Positions 19,540 to 28,358 of a stretch of 64,000 bases of DNA are shown piece by piece. Position 1 is the first letter of the stretch, and every line of letters starts with the position of its first letter. A program made the translations under genes and the position numbers. The notes beneath the pieces were generated by a model. That model made no database searches. It saw only the letters and a program-made list of their open reading frames with translations, and was not told where the DNA came from. Origin of the DNA: Elstera cyanobacteriorum (lineage in GTDB: Bacteria; Pseudomonadota; Alphaproteobacteria; Elsterales; Elsteraceae). The DNA lies in assembly GCF_002251735.1 (NCBI RefSeq), contig NZ_NOXS01000029.1, positions 103,080 to 167,079 of the forward strand. The letters run 5' to 3'.

Positions 19540-19560
19540 AATTTATCCTAGAAGATAAGG

Positions 19561-21147
19561 ATGAAACCGCTCGTCGTCATTGGCTTTCTCGGCTCCACGC
19601 TGGACGGCAGCAAATTTGCGCCGTCGCGCTGGATGAAGTGGCGTCCAACGGTGGGCCTGACGATGCACCCCGATTTGCGGGTGGATCGGCTGGTGCTGCT
19701 GCACCGTTCGGTCCATAGCCCATTGGCGGCCTATGTGGCGGGGGATATTGCGGCGGTTTCCCCTGAAACCCGGGTGGAGCCGCATGTGCTCGATTTTTCC
19801 GACCCGTGGGATTTTGAAGAAGTTTATGGAAGGCTTCTCGATTTCGCCCGAGCCTATCCGTTTGATCCCGAGACGGAAGACTATCTGATTCATATCACCA
19901 CCGGCACGCACGTTGGCCAGATCTGCCTGTTTTTGCTGACGGAGGCGCGCTATCTGCCCGGGCGGCTGCTGCAAACCCAGCCCAAAAGCGGCAGTGCCGA
20001 GGCGGCGGGCCTCTATTCGATCATCGATCTCGATCTTTCGCGGTATGACAGCATCGCCAGCCGCTTTGCCGTGCAGGCGGCGGAGGGCAGTTCGTTCCTG
20101 AAATCGGGCATCGAGACCCGCAACCCGGCCTTTAACCGGATGATCGATGAAATCGAGCGGGTGGCGACGCGCAGCCGGGCGCCGATGCTGCTGATGGGGC
20201 CGACCGGCGCCGGGAAAAGCCAACTCGCCCGCCGCATCTACGACCTGAAGCGCCTGAAGCATCAGGTGAAAGGCCCGTTCGTCGAGGTGAACTGCGCGAC
20301 CTTAAAGGGCGATGGCGCGATGAGTGCGCTGTTTGGGCACCGTAAGGGGGCCTTTACCGGCGCGGTCGCGGATCGCCCCGGGTTGCTGCGCAGTGCCGAC
20401 GGCGGCATGCTGTTTCTCGATGAGATCGGCGAGCTTGGGCTCGACGAGCAGGCGATGATCCTGCGGGCGATTGAGGACAAGCGCTTTCTGCCCGTTGGCG
20501 CGGACCGGGAGGTGACGAGCGATTTTCTGGTGATCGCCGGAACCAACCGCGACCTTGCGGCAGCGGTGACGGCGGGGCAGTTCCGCGACGATCTTTTGGC
20601 CCGCCTTAACCTTTGGACCTTTACCCTGCCCGGCCTTGCCACGCGGCGGGAGGATATAGCCCCCAATCTTGACTATGAACTCGACCGGTTCGCGGCGCGG
20701 GAGGGCACGCGCGTGACCTTCAATAAAGAAGCGCGCCTGCGCTTTCTGGCCTTCGCTACCGGGGCAGACGCGGCTTGGCCCGGCAATTTCCGCGATCTCG
20801 CCGCCAGCGTTACCCGCATGGCGACCCTTTGTCCGGCGGGCCGCATCGACCTTGCCACCGTAACCGCCGAAATCGACCGCCTGACCCGCCTGTGGCACCG
20901 GGGGCCTGCCGACGATGGTTTAGCCGCTCTCCTGCCCCCGGAAACCCTGGCGGCGCTCGATCCGTTCGACCGGGTGCAACTGGCCCATGTGATCGCTACC
21001 TGCCGCACCAGCCGCTCGCTCTCCGACGCGGGCCGCACCCTCTTCGCCGCCTCCTTAGCCCATAGAACCTCCAGCAACGACGCCGACCGGCTTAGCAAAT
21101 ACCTGACCCGGTTCGGACTGAGTTGGAAGAAGGTGCGGGGGGAATAG
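19561..21147 (+). CDS. rtcR: RtcR, sigma54-dependent activator of rtcBA
   Basis: 528 residues. Residues 1-180 form the RtcR/CARF-like sensor, with VIGFLGSTLD at the start and HITTGTHVGQICLFLL at 111-126. The AAA+ domain has Walker A GPTGAGKS (213-220), the sigma54-contacting GAFTGA at 263-268, and Walker B MLFLDEIGEL. The C-terminal helices (about 470-528: CRTSRSLSDAGRTLF) provide the helix-turn-helix. RtcR is thought to respond to RNA-damage-derived ligands, and divergence from rtcBA matches the known arrangement. Confidence 0.95.
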   Translation: MKPLVVIGFLGSTLDGSKFAPSRWMKWRPTVGLTMHPDLRVDRLVLLHRSVHSPLAAYVAGDIAAVSPETRVEPHVLDFSDPWDFEEVYGRLLDFARAYPFDPETEDYLIHITTGTHVGQICLFLLTEARYLPGRLLQTQPKSGSAEAAGLYSIIDLDLSRYDSIASRFAVQAAEGSSFLKSGIETRNPAFNRMIDEIERVATRSRAPMLLMGPTGAGKSQLARRIYDLKRLKHQVKGPFVEVNCATLKGDGAMSALFGHRKGAFTGAVADRPGLLRSADGGMLFLDEIGELGLDEQAMILRAIEDKRFLPVGADREVTSDFLVIAGTNRDLAAAVTAGQFRDDLLARLNLWTFTLPGLATRREDIAPNLDYELDRFAAREGTRVTFNKEARLRFLAFATGADAAWPGNFRDLAASVTRMATLCPAGRIDLATVTAEIDRLTRLWHRGPADDGLAALLPPETLAALDPFDRVQLAHVIATCRTSRSLSDAGRTLFAASLAHRTSSNDADRLSKYLTRFGLSWKKVRGE

Positions 21148-21286
21148 GCGGTCTGGTATTCGCCCCGTTCGCTGGGCGACTTTAAGTCAAACAGACAAAT
21201 TTTTTTACGCTCTATCATCCTTGGACCGAGCGCACACCCCGGCTATGGTGCAACGCTAAGGCGAGATTGGATCAGAGTGTGATGGG

Positions 21287-21352
21287 ATGATCGAAGCGTT
21301 TATCACGCGATGGCAGGGGAACGAGGGCGGGCAGGAGCGGGCGAACTACTGA
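21287..21352 (+). pseudogene. 21-codon relic of a large type IIG (MmeI-like) DNA methyltransferase N-terminus
   Basis: ATG at 21287 opens a 21-residue peptide, MIEAFITRWQGNEGGQERAN then Tyr and TGA. The FIxRWQxxxGGxERANY pattern is, as I recall it, the start of large N6-adenine methyltransferase/type IIG proteins, which normally run on for 900 or more residues. Here it stops at once, 34 bp before another restriction-modification gene. Best read as the stub of a gene replaced by its neighbour; the family resemblance is from memory. Confidence 0.5.
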
Positions 21353-21386
21353 TAATCTTGTTGATGCAGAATTCTAGGGGGCTACC

Positions 21387-24300
21387 ATGACGCTTATTTC
21401 TGATTTCATTGCCAAAGTTCAGTCCATCCACAAAACCGGTGCAGCCACCGAACATACCTACCGTCCCGCGCTGGAAACGCTACTAAGCGGGTTAGAAAAG
21501 GGTACCACCGCCCTCAACGAACCCAAGCGGGTGAAGTGTGGTGCGCCGGACTTTATTGTGCAGCGAGGCGAGATCGTTGTTGGCCATGTCGAGGCTAAAG
21601 ACATCGGCCTTGACCTGCGTGCCATGCGGGATGCGAACAAGGATCAGCAGCAGCGTTATCTTAAGGCTCTACCGAACTTAGTCTATACTAACTGCCTAGA
21701 TTGGGATTTCTACCGAAACGGTGAACGCTTCGCTTCCGTGACTATCGCCGACTATTTGATGGGCATTCAACCGAGGCCGGAGGAATATGTTCGTCTCGAA
21801 AATTTGCTGCGCGAGTTCATTGCTCAGAAGCCGCAATCTATCACTTCGTCACGTACACTGGCCGAGATGATGGCCGGCAAAGCGGGTCTCATCAAGGACG
21901 TACTGTTCAAGGTGCTGCGGGACGACAAAGAATTGCAGACCGATTTGGGCGGGCAATATAAGGCGTTCCGCGAACACCTGATCCACGACATCAAAATCGA
22001 GGACTTTGCCGACATCTACGCCGAAACCATCGCTTATGGTATGTTCGCTGCTCGCTTACATGATACAAATTTGGATACGTTTACCCGGCAAGAGGCGCTG
22101 GAATTACTGCCCAAATCTAATCCGTTTCTACGTAACCTGTTCAGCTTTGTGGCCGGGCCAAACCTTGATGACAGTATCCGTTGGATCATTGATGATTTGG
22201 CGAACGTCTTCCAGGCCGCAAATGTTGCCGAGTTGATGCAAGATTTCGGGAAGTTGACCGGGCAAAACGACCCCTTCTTGCACTTTTATGAAACCTTTCT
22301 TGCCGCGTATAACCCGGCAAAGCGCAAGGCGCGGGGCGTCTGGTACACCCCGGAACCCGTGGTCAATTTCATCGTTCGCGCGGTGGACGAGGTTTTACTC
22401 ACCGAGTTCGGTCTGGCAGATGGGCTGGCGGATACATCTAAAATAACAATCAACATCGACACCAAGTTCAATGATGCCAAAGGAAAGGCAATCAGCGAGA
22501 AACGGGAGATCCACAGGGTTCAAATTCTCGATCCTGCTACTGGAACCGGAACCTTTCTGGCAGAAGTTATCAAGCAGATTGCCCCCAAGGTCAAAGGCGT
22601 GGCCGAAGGTATGTGGTCGGGGTACATAGAGCGTGATTTGATCCCACGCCTGCACGGTTTCGAGTTGCTGATGGCTTCTTATGCCATGTGCCACATGAAG
22701 CTGGACATGATCCTGGGCGAGTTAGGCTATCGCCCCAGCAAAGCGCCACCCAGGCTGTCCGTCTATCTAACCAACAGCCTCGAAGAGGGCGAACGCGAGG
22801 TTCGTGATCTGTTTATGGCGCAATGGCTGACCCGCGAGGCGCAAGAGGCAAACATCATCAAGCGCGACATGCCGATCATGTGCGTCCTTGGGAACCCGCC
22901 CTATTCCGGTGTGAGTTCCAACACGGGTGAATGGGCCACCAATCTGATAGACCCCTACAAGAAAGAACCCGGCGGTAAGGTAAAGCTCAAAGAGCGGAAC
23001 CCTAAGTGGGTCAATGACGATTACGTGAAGTTCATTCGTTTTGCCGAACATATGATTTCCAAGACGGGCGAGGGCGTTCTAGGGTTCATCACCAACCACG
23101 GTTACATCGATAGCCCAACCTTCCGGGGGATGCGCTGGCATCTGATGCAGAGCTTCGACAAGCTCTATGTCCTCGACCTGCACGGCAACTCGAAGAAGAA
23201 AGAAGTCGCACCCGATGGATCAAATGATGTCAACGTTTTCGATATTATGCAGGGCGTGGCCGTCCTGATCGGCGTGAAACATCGCAAGAAGAGCGAGGCC
23301 GCAAAGAAGCTACCCGGTCCAGCTGAGGTATTCCATGCTGAATTCTGGGGGGCACGGCGGCAAAAGTATAGCCGCTTGCAACAGTCCAGTTTGGATAGTC
23401 TATCCTGGACCAAGCTGGACCCTGACCCAAAATATCTGATGTTCTATCCGATCAACCGGAAGCTCTTGGAAGCCTATGACGCAGGCTTTGAGCTTTCGCA
23501 GTTCATGCCTATGAACCAGATCGGATTCCAGTCGCACCGGGACGGCTTTGCCGTCGCCTTCGACAAGAATGTGATGAAAAAGCGCTTCGCTGACATGCTC
23601 GATGAACGGCTGTCGGATGATGATCTGAGACGGCGCTATAAACTGACCGACAATCGGGATTGGCAAGTTCAAACAGCAAGGAGTCGTGCAAAAGCGGATG
23701 CAGGCCTAGAGGATCGTATTGTGCCTTGTGACTATCGGCCTTTTGATCGGCGATTCTGTATGCTGGATGAAACGGCGATGGACTATCCTCGTTGGACCCT
23801 TCTCAAGAATGCCCTATTTGCCGACAACTTCGGACTGAATTTCGTGCGTCAGACCAAATCCCCAGCGTGGCAACACGGGGTGGTATCGAAATTTCCGACC
23901 CCCGCCGTCTATGTTGAGATCAAAGATGGATCAAGCTTCGCGCCGCTTTATGTGCGGGAGGACATTGACCAGACTCGCCGCGTGAACTTTGACGCCAAGC
24001 TCTGGAAAAAGCTCCGCAAGCTGGCGACTCATCCCTCCCATGGCGAACCCGACGAACTGGCAACCTTCGATTACATTTACGGCGTGTTGCACTGCCCCGA
24101 TTACCGCAAGACCTTTGCAGAGTTTTTGAAGATCGACTTTCCCCGCATCCCCTGGCCAGCATCCCCCACCGAGTTCTGGGACGTGGCCGAAAAGGGCAGG
24201 CAGCTTCGCCGCCTGCACCTGATGGAACCCGTGGCCATCGGAGAGACACCTTACCCATTCCAGGGCGAAGGGGATGGAATAATAACCGAACCAGCTTTCA

Positions 24301-24530
24301 AGGACAGCAAGGTCTGGATTAACGAAACTCAGCATTTCGCCGATGTGCCGAAGATTGCGTGGGATGCCGTGATCGGTGGCTATCAGCCCGCTCAAAAATG
24401 GCTGAAGGACCGGAGGGGCCGCGCCTTGAGCTTCGATGACGTTAAGCACTATCGACAGATCATCAAAATCCTGCTGGAAACCGATCGTATCATGCAGACA
24501 ATTACGCTGACACTGGATGTTCCAGCATAA
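21387..24530 (+). CDS. Single-chain restriction-modification enzyme, type ISP/IIG-like
   Basis: 1047 residues. An N-terminal nuclease core of the PD-(D/E)xK type appears as PDFIV (about 54) and HVEAK (about 67-71). A helical linker follows (about 130-310). The N6-adenine methylase part starts with GVWYTPEPVVNFIV (about 315), then SAM loop LDPATGTGTFLAEVI (about 381) and catalytic NPPYSG (about 503). The C-terminal third, with RPFDRRFCMLDET, resembles the type ISP target-recognition/C domain. There is no helicase/translocase block, which true type ISP enzymes of 1500 or more residues have. Start has AGGGGG 8 bases upstream. Composition is slightly less GC-rich than the neighbours, suggesting acquisition. 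Confidence 0.85.
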   Translation: MTLISDFIAKVQSIHKTGAATEHTYRPALETLLSGLEKGTTALNEPKRVKCGAPDFIVQRGEIVVGHVEAKDIGLDLRAMRDANKDQQQRYLKALPNLVYTNCLDWDFYRNGERFASVTIADYLMGIQPRPEEYVRLENLLREFIAQKPQSITSSRTLAEMMAGKAGLIKDVLFKVLRDDKELQTDLGGQYKAFREHLIHDIKIEDFADIYAETIAYGMFAARLHDTNLDTFTRQEALELLPKSNPFLRNLFSFVAGPNLDDSIRWIIDDLANVFQAANVAELMQDFGKLTGQNDPFLHFYETFLAAYNPAKRKARGVWYTPEPVVNFIVRAVDEVLLTEFGLADGLADTSKITINIDTKFNDAKGKAISEKREIHRVQILDPATGTGTFLAEVIKQIAPKVKGVAEGMWSGYIERDLIPRLHGFELLMASYAMCHMKLDMILGELGYRPSKAPPRLSVYLTNSLEEGEREVRDLFMAQWLTREAQEANIIKRDMPIMCVLGNPPYSGVSSNTGEWATNLIDPYKKEPGGKVKLKERNPKWVNDDYVKFIRFAEHMISKTGEGVLGFITNHGYIDSPTFRGMRWHLMQSFDKLYVLDLHGNSKKKEVAPDGSNDVNVFDIMQGVAVLIGVKHRKKSEAAKKLPGPAEVFHAEFWGARRQKYSRLQQSSLDSLSWTKLDPDPKYLMFYPINRKLLEAYDAGFELSQFMPMNQIGFQSHRDGFAVAFDKNVMKKRFADMLDERLSDDDLRRRYKLTDNRDWQVQTARSRAKADAGLEDRIVPCDYRPFDRRFCMLDETAMDYPRWTLLKNALFADNFGLNFVRQTKSPAWQHGVVSKFPTPAVYVEIKDGSSFAPLYVREDIDQTRRVNFDAKLWKKLRKLATHPSHGEPDELATFDYIYGVLHCPDYRKTFAEFLKIDFPRIPWPASPTEFWDVAEKGRQLRRLHLMEPVAIGETPYPFQGEGDGIITEPAFKDSKVWINETQHFADVPKIAWDAVIGGYQPAQKWLKDRRGRALSFDDVKHYRQIIKILLETDRIMQTITLTLDVPA

Positions 24531-24646
24531 CCTTTCCGGGTAATTCCGCGACATTATAATGGTTGTAAAACAGTTCCAGCGCCTCGGCGTTATCGTCCAA
24601 GACCCGCACGAGCGCTATTCCCTCTACCGGGCTTAGCCTCGGGCGT

Positions 24647-24871
24647 TCACCAATAGTAATGGTGTGGCTTGCGGTTGCCCAAATCCCAGGTGAGGGCATC
24701 GGCATCGGCTCCGCGCAACAGCATCTCAATCGTTTTCCGGGTGCGACGGCGGCGCGGGCGGTGCGCGAAGAGGATATTCCAGCGTGAGGGCGCTTCCCCG
24801 TGGCGACTGCCGGGAGTCATCTGGCCGTCACTGTCGCTTCGAGTGCGCGGGCGTTTACGCTTGTGGTGCAT
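24647..24871 (-). CDS. Small basic conserved hypothetical protein
   Basis: 74 residues. Very basic N-terminus (MHHKRKRPRTRS), a central SRWNILFAHRPRRRRTRKTI and an ending GNRKPHHYYW. The pattern of an Arg-rich core plus a terminal KPHxYYW reminds me of small alphaproteobacterial hypothetical proteins. No function is known to me. The start ATG at 24871 follows a short AT-rich stretch. It lies between the convergent restriction-modification gene and a broken GIY-YIG gene. Confidence 0.5.
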   Translation of the reverse strand: MHHKRKRPRTRSDSDGQMTPGSRHGEAPSRWNILFAHRPRRRRTRKTIEMLLRGADADALTWDLGNRKPHHYYW

Positions 24872-24951
24872 CGGGTTTCTCCCTTGCAGCTTTTAATCGT
24901 ACAGCGACTTATATACCATTGCGACGCAGAATTAAAAGCGGCTTTTTTGCC

Positions 24952-25230
24952 TTACCAGAACCGCTTGGCCGCAAAAGCATGCCCAGAACCCGATTTGAGA
25001 TAGCGCTCGAAGGCTTCAGCTTTTACCTGATCGGCGAAAGCGATATAGGTGACAAGCTGCCACGGCAGGTATTTAGACGTATGACTGGATTTTCCTGCAT
25101 TACGCTTGTGCAGGCGCCGCCTCAGATCAGCCGTCAGACCAACATAGCGTTGGCCAGAACTGGACAGGCTTTCAATAAGCTAGACATAGAACAGACGTCG
25201 GCCCTCCTTCGCTAAAGCTTCGGAGGGCAT
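24952..25230 (-). pseudogene. GIY-YIG endonuclease-like gene interrupted by an amber codon
   Basis: Reading leftward from ATG at 25230: MPSEALAKEGRRLFYV, then TAG at 25182-25180. The same frame continues LIESLSSSGQRYVGLTADL, RRRLHKRNAGKSSHTSKYLP, W, and ends YLKSGSGHAFAAKRFW at TAA 24954-24952. The second block holds RYVGLT (YIG motif), the catalytic Arg and the LKSGSG tail of small GIY-YIG proteins. In intact homologues the codon after FYV encodes Tyr, so TAC to TAG is the simplest lesion. Otherwise the frame is intact, so the break is recent or a sequencing error. Confidence 0.75.
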
Positions 25231-25286
25231 CCTGCTTCGTATTTGGGGGCGTTACAATCCGGCGAAGCTCGAAGAGCGAAGCAGAA

Positions 25287-25300
25287 TGGCGGAGGGGATG
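25287..25300 (-). other. Probable prophage attachment site: remnant of a tRNA-Ser 3' end
   Basis: On the minus strand the sequence reads CCCCTCCGCCA (25297-25287), the acceptor-stem end plus CCA of many bacterial tRNA-Ser genes. It is followed by a host-like flank leading into the GIY-YIG gene. No tRNA body continues to the right, where phage DNA begins about 135 bp before the integrase. The intact tRNA would sit at the other phage end, beyond the window. Confidence 0.45.
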
Positions 25301-25361
25301 TCCGTAACAATGGGACAATCGGGGACGTTCTGGCACAACCTTAAGTGATTAATGCCCTTGA

Positions 25362-25367
25362 TATAAT
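25362..25367 (+). promoter_or_regulatory. Possible -10 box of the integrase promoter
   Basis: A perfect TATAAT lies 68 bp before the GTG start of the integrase. The -35 region (around CCTTAA/TTAAGT, 25339-25346) is poor, so the promoter would be weak or need an activator such as the AlpA-like protein. Confidence 0.35.
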
Positions 25368-25434
25368 TGGATTTTTCGTCGCATACTGTCCCCCGAGATG
25401 CGCGGGCGTCGCGCTAAAAATGTGGGGCTGAATT

Positions 25435-26613
25435 GTGGGGCTGCATGTTCTTAATAAGCTGAAGGATGCGGCGCTTCGCTCAGCAGCCGTTGGTACCTAC
25501 TATGACGGCGGCGGGCTGATGATCAAGGTCAACCGGCGCGAGGCGGGAAGGGCCTATGGCAAATGGTTGATCCGCATCTCCATCCAAGGGCGTCGGCATG
25601 ATTTGGGCTTGGGGAGCTATCCTGAAGTTTCCCTTGCCGCCGCGCGGATTGCCGCCCAAAGTCTTCGCGATCAGGTGGCTGCCGGGCAAAACCCGCTAAC
25701 CGAACGGATTGCGATTCGGTCGATGCCCTGTTTTGAGGAAGCGGCGCGCGCGCTTTTTGCGGAACGGCGCCCCTCGTGGAAAAGCGGCAAGCATGCCGAT
25801 CAATGGCTCGGCACGCTGGAGCATCACGCCTTTCCCAAGATAGGCCGTGCCAAAGTTGCCGAGATTGGGCCGGGGCATTTGCGGGATGTTCTGCTGCCCA
25901 TTTGGACCACAACCCCCGAAACCGCGCGGCGCTTAAAGCAACGGTTGGGGATGGTTCTTGATTTCAGCATTTCGAAAGGCTGGCGAACAGAGCCAAGCCC
26001 GATTGAGGTTGTTGTAAAGGGGCTGCCGCCGCAGCGGGGGGAGCGGGGGCATTTTGCCGCGCTGCCGCACGCGGAGATGCCTGCGCTGCTAAAGGCCATT
26101 CGGCACGCGCCCGCTGCCGAAGTTACCCGCTTGGCACTGGAGTTCTTAATCTTAACCGCTGCCCGGTCGGGCGAAGTACGCGGCGCCCGCTGGGATGAAA
26201 TTGTGGAGATCGAGGGAATTGGCCCGGTGTGGGTTATCCCGCCCGAGCGCATGAAGGCCGGGCGGCAGCACCGCGTTCCGCTGGCCCCACAAGCGCAGCA
26301 AGTGTTGACGCAGGCCAAAGCCTTCAAGACCGGCGATTTGATTTTCCCATCGCCCAAGACCGGGCAAGCCCTGGCCGATATGGCGTTTACCCAGTTGTTG
26401 CGGCGGCTGGAGTGGCCGCGCCCTGTTACGGCGCATGGGTGCCGGTCGAGCTTTCGCGATTGGGCGGCCGAGACGACCGATACGCCTCACGATGTTGTGG
26501 AGGCGGCACTCGCGCACACCCTAAAGGATAAGACGGTTGCAGCGTATCTGCGAACGGATCACCTGGAGCGGCGGGGCTTCTTAATGGTTGAATGGGCTAA
26601 CCGTTTTAGCTAA
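25435..26613 (+). CDS. int: Tyrosine recombinase integrase, P4-int type
   Basis: 392 residues, GTG start at 25435 (no in-frame ATG nearby). The N-terminal arm-binding DUF4102-like domain occupies 1-90 (LGLGSYPEVSLAAARIAA) and the core-binding domain about 98-190. The catalytic domain has Arg244 (LTAARSGEVRG), His334 and Arg337 (AHGCRSSFRDWA), His361 and the nucleophile Tyr371 (KTVAAYLRTD). It lies next to the tRNA-Ser-like site, as expected for P4-type integrases that use tRNA 3' ends. Confidence 0.93.
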   Translation: MGLHVLNKLKDAALRSAAVGTYYDGGGLMIKVNRREAGRAYGKWLIRISIQGRRHDLGLGSYPEVSLAAARIAAQSLRDQVAAGQNPLTERIAIRSMPCFEEAARALFAERRPSWKSGKHADQWLGTLEHHAFPKIGRAKVAEIGPGHLRDVLLPIWTTTPETARRLKQRLGMVLDFSISKGWRTEPSPIEVVVKGLPPQRGERGHFAALPHAEMPALLKAIRHAPAAEVTRLALEFLILTAARSGEVRGARWDEIVEIEGIGPVWVIPPERMKAGRQHRVPLAPQAQQVLTQAKAFKTGDLIFPSPKTGQALADMAFTQLLRRLEWPRPVTAHGCRSSFRDWAAETTDTPHDVVEAALAHTLKDKTVAAYLRTDHLERRGFLMVEWANRFS

Positions 26614-26686
26614 TTATAATACCGTAGAAGCCACGATTTCGAATGTAATCGGCTTTCAATTAAGTTTTGGCTGGAGTGAATTAGTA

Positions 26687-28333
26687 ATGACATTAAAATT
26701 CGGATATAGTGTAAATAATTTAAGATCCATTAAGGATATGGATCTAGTTGACTTTAAAAAAATTACTATTCTTGTGGGAAAAAATAGTGCTGGCAAGAGT
26801 AGCTTTTTACGGTCTTTATGGTTGATCAAGCGCTCTCTTTCGAACCGATCTGGTGCTCCCGTGATGTGGTACGGTGGGCGTGACGATGATGTGGATTTTG
26901 GCGATTTTAACTCGTCTAAAAATAGGCATACAAGCGAGGATGTTATCAAGTTTAATTTTCGAATTGGGGAAATAAAGGCGAACCCCAAAAGAGGAGCCTT
27001 CTTTCCTAATAAATACATTGAGGATACTTTCATAAAGTGGTTGTGGTCGATTGATGTTTCTATGAAGGCTCATATCGGCGAGAGTGATGGGAAGACGGTC
27101 AAAAGAAAAATAGTTTTTTCCTTCAATTATATTGATGGTCGGAAAAAGGATTTGACTCTGCAATATCGAAAAAGTGCGCATACTGAGGAAAATAATGCGA
27201 TTGCGGCGTTGGAGAATTTGCAGCTTAAGGATGTTGTTACAGGAAAATCTATGGAGTTTCGTGACGACAATGCAAATTTTATAGATATATCAGATACTCT
27301 GTTACCTAAATTACTCCCCGTTTATATAAGGAATAACCAACCTGGTATTACAAGTAGCTTTTATGCACGAGCAGAAGAGCAAGTTAAGGATTTTGTGAGA
27401 TTGAATGCTCACGGTAACGTCAACGATGTTTCCGAAGTCGTATCTTCTCTGCTTCCACTGTTGGTCAATCCTGACCTCAATGTTAATCATATTAATTCAT
27501 TATTAGAAAATTCTAAACAAAAAGAATGGGTGCGTAATTGCTATCTGAAAATAATAAAAAAGGGAGATGTCTCAATTGAAAGGTTTAAGAAAATAGGGGC
27601 AGAACTTTTGTCGTGCCTATTGATCGAGAAATATTCTGATAACTTGTTTAATATAATTAATCATACCGTGATGATCGGCCCACTTCGTGCTAATCCTGTA
27701 AGATTTTATCGAGTTTATGATCTCCAGACATCTTCAATAGAGTCGGATGGTAGCAATCTAGCTATGTGGCTAAATTCCTTAAGTAAACGAGAATTAGAAA
27801 AATTCTCTGATTTCATTAAGAGTATATTTGGATTCGGTGTTGATCTACAAAGGAAAGAATCTAATGTTAGTATTGTTGTGATTAAGAATGATGTGAAAGT
27901 TAATATTGTCGATACAGGTTTTGGCATATCTCAAATTCTGCCGATATTATCTTTGATCTGGCTGAGCCGTTATCCGAAAGTTGATCCCCGTGGTCTTGGT
28001 ATACGGGGATTGATAACTCCTGTTCTTGTTGAGCAGCCTGAATTGCATCTTCACCCAGGATATCAGGCTAAACTAGCAGATGCATTCGTTGAAGCATCTA
28101 AAAGTGAAGCAAATGATGTGCGATTTCTGATTGAGACTCATAGTGAGGCCTTAATTAATCGATTCGGGGATTTAGTTGTCGACGGAAGAATAGATCCCGA
28201 TGACATACAAATTATTATCTTTGATGATAGTGATGAAGATGGGGAGAAATCGAGTGGCGTGAACATAACCACAGCGAAGTTTGATCGTAAAGGCCGACTA
28301 TTAGATTGGCCATTCGGTTTTTTTAATCGCTAA
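26687..28333 (+). CDS. AAA-family ATPase (OLD/AriA-like), candidate phage-defence cargo
   Basis: 548 residues from ATG at 26687 (MTLKFGYSVNN); the longer frame starts inside int. Walker A GKNSAGKS is at 31-38, preceded by NNLRSIKDMDLVDFKKITIL, the ABC/SMC-like N-terminus of AAA_15/AAA_21 proteins. Walker B EQPELHLHP starts at 449 and ETHSE at 483-487 supplies the switch His. DUF3696-type ATPases share GxNSAGKSSxLR and the following DVDFGDF. AT-rich codon use contrasts with int. It is followed 25 bp later by a TOPRIM-like gene, the two-gene layout of OLD-type and PARIS defence systems. The role is inferred. Confidence 0.82.
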   Translation: MTLKFGYSVNNLRSIKDMDLVDFKKITILVGKNSAGKSSFLRSLWLIKRSLSNRSGAPVMWYGGRDDDVDFGDFNSSKNRHTSEDVIKFNFRIGEIKANPKRGAFFPNKYIEDTFIKWLWSIDVSMKAHIGESDGKTVKRKIVFSFNYIDGRKKDLTLQYRKSAHTEENNAIAALENLQLKDVVTGKSMEFRDDNANFIDISDTLLPKLLPVYIRNNQPGITSSFYARAEEQVKDFVRLNAHGNVNDVSEVVSSLLPLLVNPDLNVNHINSLLENSKQKEWVRNCYLKIIKKGDVSIERFKKIGAELLSCLLIEKYSDNLFNIINHTVMIGPLRANPVRFYRVYDLQTSSIESDGSNLAMWLNSLSKRELEKFSDFIKSIFGFGVDLQRKESNVSIVVIKNDVKVNIVDTGFGISQILPILSLIWLSRYPKVDPRGLGIRGLITPVLVEQPELHLHPGYQAKLADAFVEASKSEANDVRFLIETHSEALINRFGDLVVDGRIDPDDIQIIIFDDSDEDGEKSSGVNITTAKFDRKGRLLDWPFGFFNR

Positions 28334-28358
28334 ACCCTGATTTTATTTGAGAAGTGCC

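Noticed and set aside
24502..24729. 75-codon minus frame ending LFYNHYNVAELPGKVMLEHP, overlapping the end of the restriction gene
   Set aside because: The ending looks protein-like, but no good start follows the 74-residue gene, and most of the frame overlaps that gene in another phase. It could be a fragment; not supported enough to list.
24784..25215. Plus frame of 143 codons over the GIY-YIG region
   Set aside because: Antisense to the recognisable GIY-YIG sequence; it appears open only because the coding strand is the other one.
26816..27181. Minus frames inside the AT-rich ATPase gene
   Set aside because: Antisense frames without any motif; the plus-strand ATPase motifs are unambiguous.
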